A stretch of 25,410 nucleotides of DNA from an uncultured Collinsella sp. (GCA_900549555.1 UROO01000021.1:1-25410), one strand, 5' to 3'; positions 7,993 to 17,400 are shown, numbered from the stretch's first letter. A program made the numbers and translations. Notes: generated by a model not told the origin, from the sequence alone.

Positions 7993-7998
7993 TATAAT
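7993..7998 (+). promoter_or_regulatory. Candidate -10 box of nfnA-nfnB
   Basis: A perfect TATAAT lies 105 bp before nfnA, just upstream of the structured leader. No strong -35 is seen at 16-18 bp, so the promoter may rely on an activator or on other contacts. Confidence 0.45.
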
Positions 7999-8002
7999 TT
8001 GC

Positions 8003-8085
8003 ACCGTATGTCTGCACAACGCCTGTGCGCGTACGGTTTTATTCGGGCTACCGTCCATTTCCGTGGAGGCACGGTTCGGTCGCCC
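8003..8085 (+). promoter_or_regulatory. Structured leader of nfnA-nfnB, attenuator-like
   Basis: Four mutually pairable segments lie in order: ACCGTA (8003-8008), TACGGT (8032-8037), TACCGT (8049-8054) and ACGGT (8071-8075). Pairing 1:2 forms a hairpin with an inner GCACA/TGTGC stem, followed by TTTTATT at 8037-8043. Pairing 3:4 can be enclosed by GGGC/GCCC. Pairing 2:3 would exclude both. This is the logic of an attenuator or riboswitch, but I recognise no known ligand motif. Confidence 0.4.
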
Positions 8086-8103
8086 TAACAAGAGAGGGGT
8101 TCT

Positions 8104-8943
8104 ATGTATAAGATCCTGGAGAAGACGCAGTTCTCGGAGAAGGTGTTCAAGTTCCGCATCGAGGCGCCCGCAATCGCCAAGCATGCGCACGCTGGACAGT
8201 TCCTCATGGTTCGCGCCGATGAGACGGGCGAGCGTGTCCCGTTTACCCTGGCCGGCTGGAACGGTGACGAGGGCTGGGTCGAGTTCATCTTCATGGTGAT
8301 CGGCAAGACCACCGAGATGCTTTCCACCTACGAGGCCGGTGAGTCGCTGCGCGACGTCGTGGGCCCGCTGGGCGTTCCCACCGAGATGGCTGAGGGCCCC
8401 TGCGCCGTCATTGGCGGCGGCGTCGGCCTGGCAATTGCCTTCCCGGTCGCCAAGCACCTGGTCGAGACCGGTCACGAGGTGCACGCCATCATGGGCGCCC
8501 GCACCAAGGACCTCCTGCTCATGGAGGATCAGTTCCGCGAGCTCCTCGACGAGGACCACATCCACATCACCACTGACGACGGTTCCTACGGCGAGCAGGG
8601 CGTTGTCACCGCTCCGCTGGAGCGCCTGCTGCAGGACAAGGCCGTGAGCCAGGTCTTCTGCGTCGGCCCCGTTCCGATGATGAAGTTCTCGACCCTCACC
8701 GCCCAGAAGTACGACACCCCCATCACCGCGTCGCTCAACCCCATCATGGTTGACGGCACCGGCATGTGCGGCTGCTGCCGCGTCGAGGTGGGCGGCGTGA
8801 CCAAGTTTGCTTGCGTCGACGGCCCCGACTTCGATGCCACCCTGGTCGACTGGGATGACCTTCGTGCCCGCCAGGCCGCTTACCGTTCCGAAGAGGGCGA
8901 GTCCCTCAAGGCCTATGAGGAAAAGAGCTGCGCATGCCACTAG
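8104..8943 (+). CDS. nfnA: NfnA: FAD/NAD-binding [2Fe-2S] subunit of NADH-dependent reduced ferredoxin:NADP+ oxidoreductase
   Basis: A 279-residue ferredoxin-NADP+-reductase-fold protein related to PyrK. It would bind FAD and NAD(H) and carry one [2Fe-2S] cluster. The sequence shows the FAD region (GQFLMVRADETGERVPFTLAGW), a glycine-rich nucleotide site (AVIGGGVGLAIAFPVAKHL) and the cluster motif DGTGMCGCC followed by FACVDGP. D217, C222, C225 and C237 are candidate ligands; one Asp and three Cys are reported for characterised Nfn. The ATG at 8104 follows GAGAGGGG. It overlaps the next gene by 10 bp, which indicates a coupled pair. Because the partner is NfnB and not PyrD, a role in electron bifurcation is preferred over dihydroorotate oxidation. 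Confidence 0.88.
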   Translation: MYKILEKTQFSEKVFKFRIEAPAIAKHAHAGQFLMVRADETGERVPFTLAGWNGDEGWVEFIFMVIGKTTEMLSTYEAGESLRDVVGPLGVPTEMAEGPCAVIGGGVGLAIAFPVAKHLVETGHEVHAIMGARTKDLLLMEDQFRELLDEDHIHITTDDGSYGEQGVVTAPLERLLQDKAVSQVFCVGPVPMMKFSTLTAQKYDTPITASLNPIMVDGTGMCGCCRVEVGGVTKFACVDGPDFDATLVDWDDLRARQAAYRSEEGESLKAYEEKSCACH

Positions 8944-10343
8944 TTAACGGTCGTTTCGTTGCCGATATGAAGTCACCCCGCACCCCCGATAACGAGGAGC
9001 CGGCTGCCGAGCGCGCCTGCGACTTCCGCCCCGTCGACAAGGGCTTCACCGAGGAGATGGCGCTGGCCGAGGCCGAGCGCTGCCTCAACTGCAAGAAGCC
9101 GTTCTGTGTTGAGGGCTGCCCCGTCAACATCAACATCCCCCGCTTTATCGAGCAGATCCGCGCGAAGGACTTCGGCGGCGCCCTCGATACCATCCGCGAG
9201 GACTCCATGCTTCCCGCTATCTGCGGCCGCGTCTGCCCGCAGGAGAACCAGTGCGAGGGCAAGTGCATCCGTGGTAAGAAGTCCGAGCCCGTGGCCATCG
9301 GCCAGCTCGAGCGCTTCCTGGGTGACCGCCCCGAGCTCGCCTCCACGCCCAAGATGGCCCCCAAGAACGGCAAGAAGGTCGCCGTCGTCGGCTCTGGCCC
9401 GTCCGGCATCACCTGCGCCGGCGAGCTCGCCCGCAACGGCTTTGACGTCACCGTCTTTGAGGCCTTCTTTACCGGCGGCGGCGTGCTGGTCTACGGCATC
9501 CCCGAGTTCCGTCTGCCCAAGGCAGTCGTCAAGCGCGAGATTGACGGCCTGGAGGACATGGGCGTCAAGTTTGAGTACAACTCCGTCGTGGGCAACATGG
9601 CCACGGCCGAGGAGCTGTTCGAGCAGGGCTTCGACGCCATCTACGTGGCGACCGGCGCCGGCCTGCCCAAGTTCCTCAACGTCCCCGGCGAGAACCTGCC
9701 CAACGTCTTCTTCGCGAACGAGTACCTCACCCGCGTGAACCTGATGAAGGCCAACAAGTTCCCCGAGTACGACACCCCCACCAAGCACGGCAAGAACGTC
9801 GTCGTCTTTGGTGGCGGCAACGTGGCTATGGACGCCGTCCGTACCGCCAAGCGTCTGGGCGCCGAGCACGCCATCATCGCCTACCGTCGTACCGAGGACG
9901 AGATGCCCTGCCGTCGCGCCGAGCTGCACCATGCCAAGGCCGAGGGCGTCGAGGTTCTGCCGCTCGTCTCCCCGCTCGAGTTTGTCGCCGGCGAGGACGG
10001 CTCCGTGTGTGCCGTCAAGGTCCAGAAGATGGAGCTCGGCGAGCCCGACGAGTCCGGCCGCCGTCGCCCGGTGCCCATCGAGGGCGCCATCGAGGAGATC
10101 CCCTGCGACGTCGCGATCTCGGCTATCGGCACCAACGCCAACCCCTTCGCAAAGAAGATCGGCGGCAAGATGGAGCTCAACAAGTGGGGCTACATCGTTG
10201 CTGACGAGGAGACCGGCCAGACCACCGATCCCCGTATCTGGGCCGGCGGCGACATCGTCACCGGTGCCGCTACGGTCATTCTGGCGATGGGCGCCGGCAA
10301 GAAGGCCGCCGCTTCGATCACCAAGAGCCTGCTGGGCGAGTAA
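8934..10343 (+). CDS. nfnB: NfnB: GltD-like FAD/NADP-binding subunit of the Nfn complex
   Basis: A 469-residue protein of the glutamate-synthase small-subunit family (often labelled 'homotetrameric GltA'). Two [4Fe-4S] motifs are visible: C50, C53, C58, C62 and C97, C101, C107, C111. These are followed by an FAD dinucleotide fold (GSGPSG at 153-158), an NADP fold (GGGNVAMDAVRTAKRLGA near 291) and the C-terminal FAD motif IWAGGDIVTGAATVI. With NfnA it should reversibly couple NADPH oxidation to reduction of NAD+ and ferredoxin in the cytoplasm, a redox-balancing role in fermenters. The start overlaps the nfnA stop by 10 bp. No large glutamate synthase subunit is nearby, so a classic GltD role is unlikely. 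Confidence 0.88.
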   Translation: MPLVNGRFVADMKSPRTPDNEEPAAERACDFRPVDKGFTEEMALAEAERCLNCKKPFCVEGCPVNINIPRFIEQIRAKDFGGALDTIREDSMLPAICGRVCPQENQCEGKCIRGKKSEPVAIGQLERFLGDRPELASTPKMAPKNGKKVAVVGSGPSGITCAGELARNGFDVTVFEAFFTGGGVLVYGIPEFRLPKAVVKREIDGLEDMGVKFEYNSVVGNMATAEELFEQGFDAIYVATGAGLPKFLNVPGENLPNVFFANEYLTRVNLMKANKFPEYDTPTKHGKNVVVFGGGNVAMDAVRTAKRLGAEHAIIAYRRTEDEMPCRRAELHHAKAEGVEVLPLVSPLEFVAGEDGSVCAVKVQKMELGEPDESGRRRPVPIEGAIEEIPCDVAISAIGTNANPFAKKIGGKMELNKWGYIVADEETGQTTDPRIWAGGDIVTGAATVILAMGAGKKAAASITKSLLGE

Positions 10344-10371
10344 TCACCTACAGCGCTAGCCACCAAACGGC

Positions 10372-10410
10372 AAAGTCCCCGTCGAGCGCACGCCCGGCGG
10401 GGACTTTTTC
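10372..10410 (+). terminator. Rho-independent terminator of nfnAB
   Basis: AAAGTCCCCG at 10372-10381 pairs with CGGGGACTTT, followed by TTTTTC. It lies 28 bp after the nfnB stop. It opens the gene-free stretch 10344-10735, which then holds a REP hairpin and the palindrome array. Confidence 0.88.
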
Positions 10411-10425
10411 TATACCGGCCGCCCG

Positions 10426-10460
10426 ACCACCACGATGGGGACAGGCACCTTTGTGGTGGT
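10426..10460. repeat. REP hairpin, GGTGGT family, copy 1
   Basis: ACCACCAC (10426-10433) pairs with GTGGTGGT (10453-10460) around a loop that contains GGGGACAGGCACC. This copy has lost part of the inner stem seen in the other three full copies (17443, 19687, 21300). It lies 22 bp from the first 55-nt palindrome, the same layout as at 17443. Confidence 0.75.
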
Positions 10461-10482
10461 TGGGGCCTGGTCGGTCGTTTTG

Positions 10483-10698
10483 TCTCAATCTGTAACAAAT
10501 AGACCCTGTTGAGCCTCGTAGTTGTTACAGATCAAGATATTGTGCGAACATCCGCCTGTTCATCTCAATCTGTAACAGTTAGAGGCCAAATATCTCGCTA
10601 CGTGTTACAGATCGAGACGTTAGGTTGGCGGCTGAACAGTTCATCTCAATCTGTAACACCTGGAACCCAAATATCTGGCTTGGTGTTACAGATTGAGA
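10483..10698. repeat. Array of three 55-nt palindromes, 80-81-bp period, 3' of the 2200-aa surface protein gene
   Basis: Units lie at 10483-10537, 10563-10617 and 10644-10698. Each is a 15-nt arm TCTCAATCTGTAACA, 25 nt of centre, then the inverted arm TGTTACAGATTGAGA (0-2 mismatches). Units are exactly 55 nt and spacers are 25 and 26 nt, so the period is 80 then 81 bp. Spacers are partly conserved too (..TTGGCGGC...GTTCA). The last unit ends 37 nt from the stop codon at 10736. The same architecture with two units follows the other surface gene. Function is unknown: mRNA 3' structure, bidirectional termination or protein binding are all possible. Confidence 0.9.
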
Positions 10699-10735
10699 TC
10701 TTGCAAAAGCCGAGGATGGGCGCCGCCACCAAAAC

Positions 10736-13700
10736 CTAGCGCTTGCGACGCTTGGTCGCGGCGATGCCGGCCGCGGCAACGGTTGCGCCGGCGATGCCCA
10801 AGGCGGCGACCGTCATCGCGGTGGAGTCACCCGTGCTGGCGAGCTCCGTGCCGCCGGACTTCTTGCCGTTCTCGCCCTTACCCTTGGACTTGTCCGTCGT
10901 CACCGTGGTCGTCGTCGAAGTCGAACTGCCCGCAGGGATCCCGGCGCCACCAGAGCCATCCGTACCGCCGCCCTGCTCGCCGTCGCCAGGAGTCGGGTCC
11001 GGCTCGGGCGTCGGCTCAGGCACCGGCTCATCGGTCACCGTAATCGTAATGTTCAGACGCTCGGAATACTCACTGTACGACATGCCAGGGCGCTGTGCCG
11101 CAATGCGCACATACATGTTGCTATCGAGCGCAATAGGCTCGGTGTACTTTACGCGGCCTTCGTCACGGCAGGGGCAGGTGTCGTTGGTGGTGTACCAAAT
11201 CGTCGTGCCATCCTCGGCAGAAAGCTCCAGCTTCGTGCCCTTGGGCACCGTAATGTAGTTCTCCTTGGGCGACCATGCACCAAACGTCGTCGCACCAATC
11301 GTCGCCACCGGTCGTGCCGGTCGCACTGCCTCGGCAGACACGCGAACGTCGACCTGCTTGGACAGCGCCGTGCCGTCCACCGCCGCCGTCAACGTCGTCA
11401 AACCGGGCAGAGCACCATGCAGCACAAACGTCGCCGCGCCGTCCTCGCCCGTCACGGCCTGGATGGCATCGACAGAGCAGATAGCCGAGGACTCCAGCCC
11501 AACACTAACCTTTGCGCCCGCAAACGGCTTGCCCGCCTTATCGGTCACGTGCGCCACCAGCTCAAAGTCACTGCCATCAAGCATGGTCACGGCCTGCTCC
11601 ACGTTGAGCTTGAGCTTGTCGGCACGAACGCCCACGACAAGCTCGCCACTTGCCCAGCGCGCCATGGCCGTGCCGGCGTAGTTGCGAGCACCGTCGAGCT
11701 CAAACGCCACCGTCGAGCCCGCCTCACGCGCATCGGCATAGCGAATACGCAGCACGCGCGATAGCGGCTTGCCATTGGGATCGTCCTGTTTGTCGAGCCA
11801 CGTATACGTCACGTCGCCCAAGCCCTGCGCGCACAATGCGACCGGGGTATCGTCGCTCGCGTCCATATACTGCGTAAACTCAACCTCGACGCAATCGGTA
11901 TAGGCATGGACCGAAGCTACCTCGGGCGCCGCCGTCGACACCAAGCCAATATTCACCTCAGTCTGAATCGGCGGCACGCGCAGCCAAGCCGAACGCGCCT
12001 CCTCATACCCGTCCTTGGTCACACGCACCTGATACCAGCCGGTCGGCGTATTCCAGTTGTACGCACCGTCCGCACCCGTTGCAAGCGGATTGTCCTGCTC
12101 ATACTCCTCAGCATCCCAACGCACCGCATTGGTACCGGCCGCATCGTCGGCGCTCCACAGCTCAACCGTCGCGCCTTCAACCGTATTGGACAGCAGGCCC
12201 TCGTACACCACGCCCGCAGGGTCGGGTGCTGCCTTGGCAGGCACATTGCGATAACGCGCCTCGAAGATCGACTGCATCTTCTCGTCCGAGATCAAGCCGT
12301 CCTTGTTGGCCTTGTAGACCTCGGCATCGGTCAGCTCGCCCCAGTTGACCGTAATACGATTCTGGCACGCGCGCTCTACCTGCTCGCAGGCAACATCGTA
12401 GGCGCATTCGGCATTGGTCAGCTTAATCGCGCGCTCCGAACCTACGCTGGTCGAAGCCGCGTCATAGGCAGCGCCCACCACGGTACCCGCCGAACCAGCC
12501 GTCAGCACGCCGGCGATTGTCATAATGGAGCCCACCGCCACATCGGTGCTGTCGTGGCAGAGCTGGCGATACAGCAGATCCTCAAACGCACGCGCCTTCT
12601 CCATGGCGTCGCGCAGCGCGTAAATGCACTTCCAGTCGTCCTCAGTCTTCTCGGGCTTGGCAAGCAAGCGCGTATGCTGAAGCTCATAGCCCTCGCGCTC
12701 GCCCTTCACCTTCTGCATACGGACATTCACGTTCTCCCAGTTCTTGCTGGCATCGTTCACGCCGTAAATGCCGGTAAAGATGCCGATGCCTTGGGTCGCC
12801 GCGGGAAATGCCTGGCCGGCCGCCTTCCACGCATCGGTCTTAAAGACCTGTCCGAACATCTCGCACTCGATCTTATAGCTCTTGAGCGAACGGATCGTGC
12901 GGATGAGCTTCATATGGGCGCTCACGTCGCCGTTGCGCTTCCAGGCCATGAGCCATCCGCGCACCTTGGAGTTGTTGAGGCTATGGACCACATTCCAGTT
13001 GTCGTACAGGTTGTCCAGAATGTCGCACTGCATGGCGATCGAGTTAAACAGAAGCGCCTGGTTCTTGTTGTTATTGGAGTTCTCGATAAACTCCGACTCT
13101 ATATAGGCCGTCTGCTCGCCATCGGGCGCGGCGACCTTAAAGCCCTTGACGGTATCGTCGTCAGCCGCCTTGTAGCTCAGCGAGCTGCCGAGCGCCTGGC
13201 CCAAATCGTTAAACCCGCTCGTCGACTGGCCGTTGTACTCGCTGGCCTTAATGCCCGCACACTTGTTGAGCGCCGCAGCGGTTGCGTCATTCCAGCTTCC
13301 GTATTGGTTGAGCCGGCCGATACCCATCGACTGGCCCACCAGATCCTCGGCCTGCTGGGCAATAAACTCCGCTCGCGATGCATGGTCGACGAGCTCCTTG
13401 ATGGCGGCCGCATCCGCAGCGTTCGCGCCCTGGGCCGCCGCAAGTTCCTGATACCAATCCTCGCTGGTACCGTAAGCATCCTCAAAGATCATCTTGTCCA
13501 CATTGACGCCATAGCTGTCGCCCTGCTGGGTCAGCAGCGCCGACGACCCGCCGACCGCGGCCTTGAGCTCAGCCGCAAACTGCGCGGCCTCGTCGTTGCC
13601 AGCACCATCACCCTCGCCGTCGCTGGCGGCAGGGGCGCGACGAGCCTTACGGGCAGCTCCACCTTGGGCTTCGTCCTCTTTACCGTTCTCGTCCTCCTCG

Positions 13701-16700
13701 GCAAACGCATCGGCGACCATCTGGTCAATCGCGTCGTTAAAGGCCTCGTCGACATCATTAAACGAGTTATCCATCATATACTCGTGCCACTGCTGCACGG
13801 CATTCGAGAACTCCTGCTGGCGCTCCTCGGCCGCGGCGGAATGCTTTTTGGCCGAAGCTTTGGCGTCAAAACTCAGCATGGTCATAAGCTGGGCATTGGA
13901 GATGCGGTAGGTCTGCGGCATAAAGATTTGCTCAAAGTTGCCGCAGTTCACATAGGTCGAGTCATTCGCCTTGTTAAACTCATCGAGGAGCTTAAGGTAA
14001 CCCTCGTCCACATACTCCGCCACATAGCGCACACGGGTGCCCTCGCGCGACTTTTGAGTCAGAGGAATCGTCACCGTCTTGCCATCCACGCAGTCCACGT
14101 ATAGGTCGAGCGTGTCGGCGGCCTCTTCGTTTCCCACCTCGAGCGTGATGTCAAAGGTCCAGTAGGCGTTCTTCTTTTGTGGCAGATGATGGAAGGTCCA
14201 CAGGCTCTTGCCGGTGTCCTTGCCGTCCTTGACCAAGTTTTGCGTACTGCCACGATACGTCACATCAAAGTTCCAGACCGAAGCACCCGGAACATAGCGC
14301 ACATAGTTGCGAGCCGTCACCTCTGCGGCAGCGGCGTCAACATCGGTCGAGCCCACGCGCGCCTCGAGCGTCACACGCTCGGCGGCAAGCGTATCCTGCG
14401 GCAGGTCGTATTCAATCTTGGCACGGCCGAGTTTATTGGTCTTGCCGGTGTACTTTGCAGCCGACGAGCCCGTCCCCACGGTGAGCTGCACACTCTTGCC
14501 CGGCGCTGCATAAACGTAGGCCACATTGCCCAGCAGGCTGTGAACGTCGGTGTTGTCGACCTCGATGCGCGATCCACTAACCTCGAGTGTGGTGCTTCCC
14601 AGCGGCAATGTCACCTCGCCCAGCGTAATGAGCGGCGAGACGGCATAGATACCCGCGGCCTTAGGCTTAAAGCGCACAAACACATCGGCGCCCTTGCCCT
14701 TCCTCATATCGAGAACGAGGTTGTCGCCCTCCCAAGTTGTGTTAGCCCACATGGCATCGGAGCTGGCGCCGGCTTCGCGAGCGCCTGCGGACACGTCCTC
14801 GACCGCGTCCTTGGCCAGCGGAATCTCAATCTTGGCAGCCTGGCTGTCCTTGAGCTCATAGTGAATGCGCAGCTCGGTCTCCACGCCGGTAACTGCGGGC
14901 GACTCGGCAATAACCGAACCCGCCGTCAGCCCGCGCTCGGCACGATATGTCTCCACGTCAAACGTGGGGACGTCGAGCGTCACGTCGAGCTGTTTGCCGT
15001 CCTCAATCTTCACCTGCTTTTGCGCGATATGCTTACCCACGGTCAGCCCTAGGCGGCTAAACGTGGAATAGCTCGTCGCTTGGATGTCGTAGCTCGTCTT
15101 GTTAAAGGCGACGATGGCGTACGAACCGGCCTTAAGGCGCGGCGTCTCGGCCTTCATGATAGGCGTGGTGCCATCGTCTTCGTAACCCATCAAATAGGTG
15201 ACGCCGTCGGCGACTAGCTTGCCGTCGGACGTACGGAACACCAGCACGCGGTTGGCTCCCTGGTAGTCGCCCTTGGTCGTGACCGTCGCCGTGCCCCAGG
15301 GCTTCAAGTCGATATCGACCTTGCCGGCCGAAGGCTTCACCGTCGCCGTCGCCCCACCCAGCTTGAGGCTGTCTTTGGGCACGAGCGTTATCTCCAGATC
15401 CTGGTCTGCATCGGCAATGGCCTGCGACACCACGAGCGCTGTACCCTGGATACGGTAGTCGTTTTCCTTGTCGCCCTTGGCAGGTTTGAGCGTCTTGCCG
15501 CCGCTCTTCACCGTCAGATCGATGTTATCGAGACCATCGAGCTCAATGCGCTCGGTCTTATCCTGGCCTGCGACCGGTTCGAGATAGGCCACATTAAGTT
15601 CAATCGCGCGCGACGCCGGAATCTTGGTAAAGTCCTCCGCCTTAATCTCTCCGATATTCCATGTGCCCGTCATCTGGTCGCCCGGGCGCGCCAGCACCAT
15701 GTCATAGTAACCGCTGAGCGAAATGCGCAGGGTGGCTGCCGTCTTGGAGAGAGCGTCCGCTGTAAAGCTGCCGTCATCGCCAACCGCCAGCGGCGTGGAC
15801 TGCCCCGCCTGCACGAGCACGGCCGCCGCGCCCTGGGGAAGTTTGCCCGTGATCTGGGCCGCCTCGCCCATCCACTCAAACGTGTAGGCAGGCTTCGAGG
15901 AATCGACGGAGTCCTTGCGATCGGCCACGGCATCGGCAAGCTTTTTGACCATCGAGGGGTTGCCAGCCGAATCGGTCGCATAGGCATAGATGGTCTGGCC
16001 TTCACTAAAGGGAATCGCATACGTTACGCCATCGATTGTCACGCGCTCATTATAGTCGCCCGGATAGCCCTCCTCACCAAACTGAAGATCGGGGTTCATC
16101 ACGCGCAGGGCAACGGCATTATGGTTCGTCTCGTTTCCGTATCTCGTGTTCTCAAAAGCTCCCCACTCTATCATTTCCACGCTTTTGGGTAGCACAATCT
16201 CTTTGCCGGCAATCGCAGGATCAAGAGAGGCGAACGCGTGCGCTCCGATATATTTAACGCCGTCGCCGATCGTCACCGACGACACATGCGAGCACCCGTC
16301 AAAGGCATTGCGCTCAATCCGCTCCACCGTGCCCGGCACATTGATCTGCGTAAAGGTGAGCACTGTTGTGTCCGAGACATAGAACTGTGGCACGCCGCAA
16401 TAGGCGAATGCAAGATAGTCGATAGTTTTGACCGAAGGCGGCAGCGTTGCCACCACCTTGTCGTCAAGTTGTTCACATTCCTTAAAGGCCTGCTCGGGAA
16501 TCGTGGTAAAGGCCGCGTTGTTGGGCCAGGTTACCGTTTGGAGCGTCTTGCTTTTGTAGAATGCATAGCTCTTGAGCTCCTCGACCGAATCGGGCAGCGC
16601 GATCTCTTTGATGCTGCTGCCGCCCAAGCCTCCAATCGAGCGGACATGCGAATTAGGGGCGAAGGTGATCGATGTGAGCGCAGCGCTTCCCATACCCGTA

Positions 16701-17338
16701 AGGCTTACGACATTTTTGTCGTCGATGGTCGAGGGCACCTCCAACGTGGTAATGCCCGCGTCGCCATACTCGATAGATATTTCGTTGGTGAGGCTATCAA
16801 TCGAGAAGTAGTACTGCGCGGGGGTCTGCTCGCCGGCCACGTAGCCATCGTCGTATTCGTCCTTTACGCCCGTGGCGCCCTTCGAGGTCATCCAGAGCCC
16901 AAGATCCTCATTCCAGGTTGCTTCGGCTTCGGCGGTCTCCTCCTGCTTCTGCTGTTCGGCGAGCTCCTTGCCCTCGACAAGATCGATGGCGAGCGTGGCC
17001 ACGGGCGTGCTCTCGGTCTGCCCAGCGCCCGTCAGGCCTGCCGCCGATGCAATCTCGGAGTCCGGGGGCGTAGGGGTGTCACCGGCGGCGGGCACTGTGG
17101 GATCGGCAGCGCCGGCATCGGGCGCGGGGTCGGCGGAAGCAGAGTCTGACGTTTGGGCGTCAGCCGAATCGGCGGGAGCGGCGTCGGCTGCTTGGCCGTT
17201 ATCCGCCTGCACAAAAGTGCCGTCGGTGGTGAGGGTCTCGGCAAACGCGCCCGCGGGCAACGAGCCCGTCACCATGGTGAGGGTCACCGCGGCAACGGTC
17301 AGGCGGCGGCAAAGCGCTCGAACAGTAGTCCACCTCAT
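10736..17338 (-). CDS. Giant LASTG-anchored surface protein with leucine-rich repeats
   Basis: A 2200-residue exported protein. The ATG at 17338 follows AGGAAAGGAA; an 8-codon longer form starts before the ribosome site and is rejected. Order of parts: signal peptide 1-33 (AFA|E); Ala/Asp/Pro-rich linker to ~130; BspA-type leucine-rich repeats ~195-405 (LPDSVEELKSYAFYKSKTLQTV, VPGTVERIERNAFDGCSHV); beta-rich segments to ~1150; a helical Cys-containing region ~1150-1700 with a Gly/Ala-rich hydrophobic stretch near 1600-1628; a carboxypeptidase-regulatory-like domain ~1703-1800; an Ig-like (Big_1-type) domain ~1905-2005; a chitobiase-C-like domain ~2006-2100; a Pro/Thr/Gly wall-spanning tail; and the sorting signal LASTG at 2166-2170, hydrophobic stretch, KRRKR. 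LAxTG motifs are typical of class E sortases. It is probably an adhesin or wall-surface receptor; the ligand is unknown. Confidence 0.85.
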   Translation of the reverse strand: MRWTTVRALCRRLTVAAVTLTMVTGSLPAGAFAETLTTDGTFVQADNGQAADAAPADSADAQTSDSASADPAPDAGAADPTVPAAGDTPTPPDSEIASAAGLTGAGQTESTPVATLAIDLVEGKELAEQQKQEETAEAEATWNEDLGLWMTSKGATGVKDEYDDGYVAGEQTPAQYYFSIDSLTNEISIEYGDAGITTLEVPSTIDDKNVVSLTGMGSAALTSITFAPNSHVRSIGGLGGSSIKEIALPDSVEELKSYAFYKSKTLQTVTWPNNAAFTTIPEQAFKECEQLDDKVVATLPPSVKTIDYLAFAYCGVPQFYVSDTTVLTFTQINVPGTVERIERNAFDGCSHVSSVTIGDGVKYIGAHAFASLDPAIAGKEIVLPKSVEMIEWGAFENTRYGNETNHNAVALRVMNPDLQFGEEGYPGDYNERVTIDGVTYAIPFSEGQTIYAYATDSAGNPSMVKKLADAVADRKDSVDSSKPAYTFEWMGEAAQITGKLPQGAAAVLVQAGQSTPLAVGDDGSFTADALSKTAATLRISLSGYYDMVLARPGDQMTGTWNIGEIKAEDFTKIPASRAIELNVAYLEPVAGQDKTERIELDGLDNIDLTVKSGGKTLKPAKGDKENDYRIQGTALVVSQAIADADQDLEITLVPKDSLKLGGATATVKPSAGKVDIDLKPWGTATVTTKGDYQGANRVLVFRTSDGKLVADGVTYLMGYEDDGTTPIMKAETPRLKAGSYAIVAFNKTSYDIQATSYSTFSRLGLTVGKHIAQKQVKIEDGKQLDVTLDVPTFDVETYRAERGLTAGSVIAESPAVTGVETELRIHYELKDSQAAKIEIPLAKDAVEDVSAGAREAGASSDAMWANTTWEGDNLVLDMRKGKGADVFVRFKPKAAGIYAVSPLITLGEVTLPLGSTTLEVSGSRIEVDNTDVHSLLGNVAYVYAAPGKSVQLTVGTGSSAAKYTGKTNKLGRAKIEYDLPQDTLAAERVTLEARVGSTDVDAAAAEVTARNYVRYVPGASVWNFDVTYRGSTQNLVKDGKDTGKSLWTFHHLPQKKNAYWTFDITLEVGNEEAADTLDLYVDCVDGKTVTIPLTQKSREGTRVRYVAEYVDEGYLKLLDEFNKANDSTYVNCGNFEQIFMPQTYRISNAQLMTMLSFDAKASAKKHSAAAEERQQEFSNAVQQWHEYMMDNSFNDVDEAFNDAIDQMVADAFAEEDENGKEDEAQGGAARKARRAPAASDGEGDGAGNDEAAQFAAELKAAVGGSSALLTQQGDSYGVNVDKMIFEDAYGTSEDWYQELAAAQGANAADAAAIKELVDHASRAEFIAQQAEDLVGQSMGIGRLNQYGSWNDATAAALNKCAGIKASEYNGQSTSGFNDLGQALGSSLSYKAADDDTVKGFKVAAPDGEQTAYIESEFIENSNNNKNQALLFNSIAMQCDILDNLYDNWNVVHSLNNSKVRGWLMAWKRNGDVSAHMKLIRTIRSLKSYKIECEMFGQVFKTDAWKAAGQAFPAATQGIGIFTGIYGVNDASKNWENVNVRMQKVKGEREGYELQHTRLLAKPEKTEDDWKCIYALRDAMEKARAFEDLLYRQLCHDSTDVAVGSIMTIAGVLTAGSAGTVVGAAYDAASTSVGSERAIKLTNAECAYDVACEQVERACQNRITVNWGELTDAEVYKANKDGLISDEKMQSIFEARYRNVPAKAAPDPAGVVYEGLLSNTVEGATVELWSADDAAGTNAVRWDAEEYEQDNPLATGADGAYNWNTPTGWYQVRVTKDGYEEARSAWLRVPPIQTEVNIGLVSTAAPEVASVHAYTDCVEVEFTQYMDASDDTPVALCAQGLGDVTYTWLDKQDDPNGKPLSRVLRIRYADAREAGSTVAFELDGARNYAGTAMARWASGELVVGVRADKLKLNVEQAVTMLDGSDFELVAHVTDKAGKPFAGAKVSVGLESSAICSVDAIQAVTGEDGAATFVLHGALPGLTTLTAAVDGTALSKQVDVRVSAEAVRPARPVATIGATTFGAWSPKENYITVPKGTKLELSAEDGTTIWYTTNDTCPCRDEGRVKYTEPIALDSNMYVRIAAQRPGMSYSEYSERLNITITVTDEPVPEPTPEPDPTPGDGEQGGGTDGSGGAGIPAGSSTSTTTTVTTDKSKGKGENGKKSGGTELASTGDSTAMTVAALGIAGATVAAAGIAATKRRKR

Positions 17339-17400
17339 GGTCGTTCCTTTCCTGCAAACCAAAAGTCATCCAGCGTAATCGTCGTCCAAAAACAAAGCGA

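Noticed and set aside
8104..8943. PyrK (dihydroorotate dehydrogenase electron-transfer subunit)
   Set aside because: Related fold, but the overlapping partner gene is NfnB and no pyrD is nearby.
8934..10343. GltD small subunit of a classic glutamate synthase
   Set aside because: No large GltB subunit is present, and the NfnA-like partner overlaps it, so the Nfn complex fits better.
11906..14104. 732-codon open frame antisense to the large surface protein
   Set aside because: Composition (His/Arg/Leu-rich) and absence of motifs fit a shadow of the real gene, which has a signal peptide, repeats and a sorting signal.
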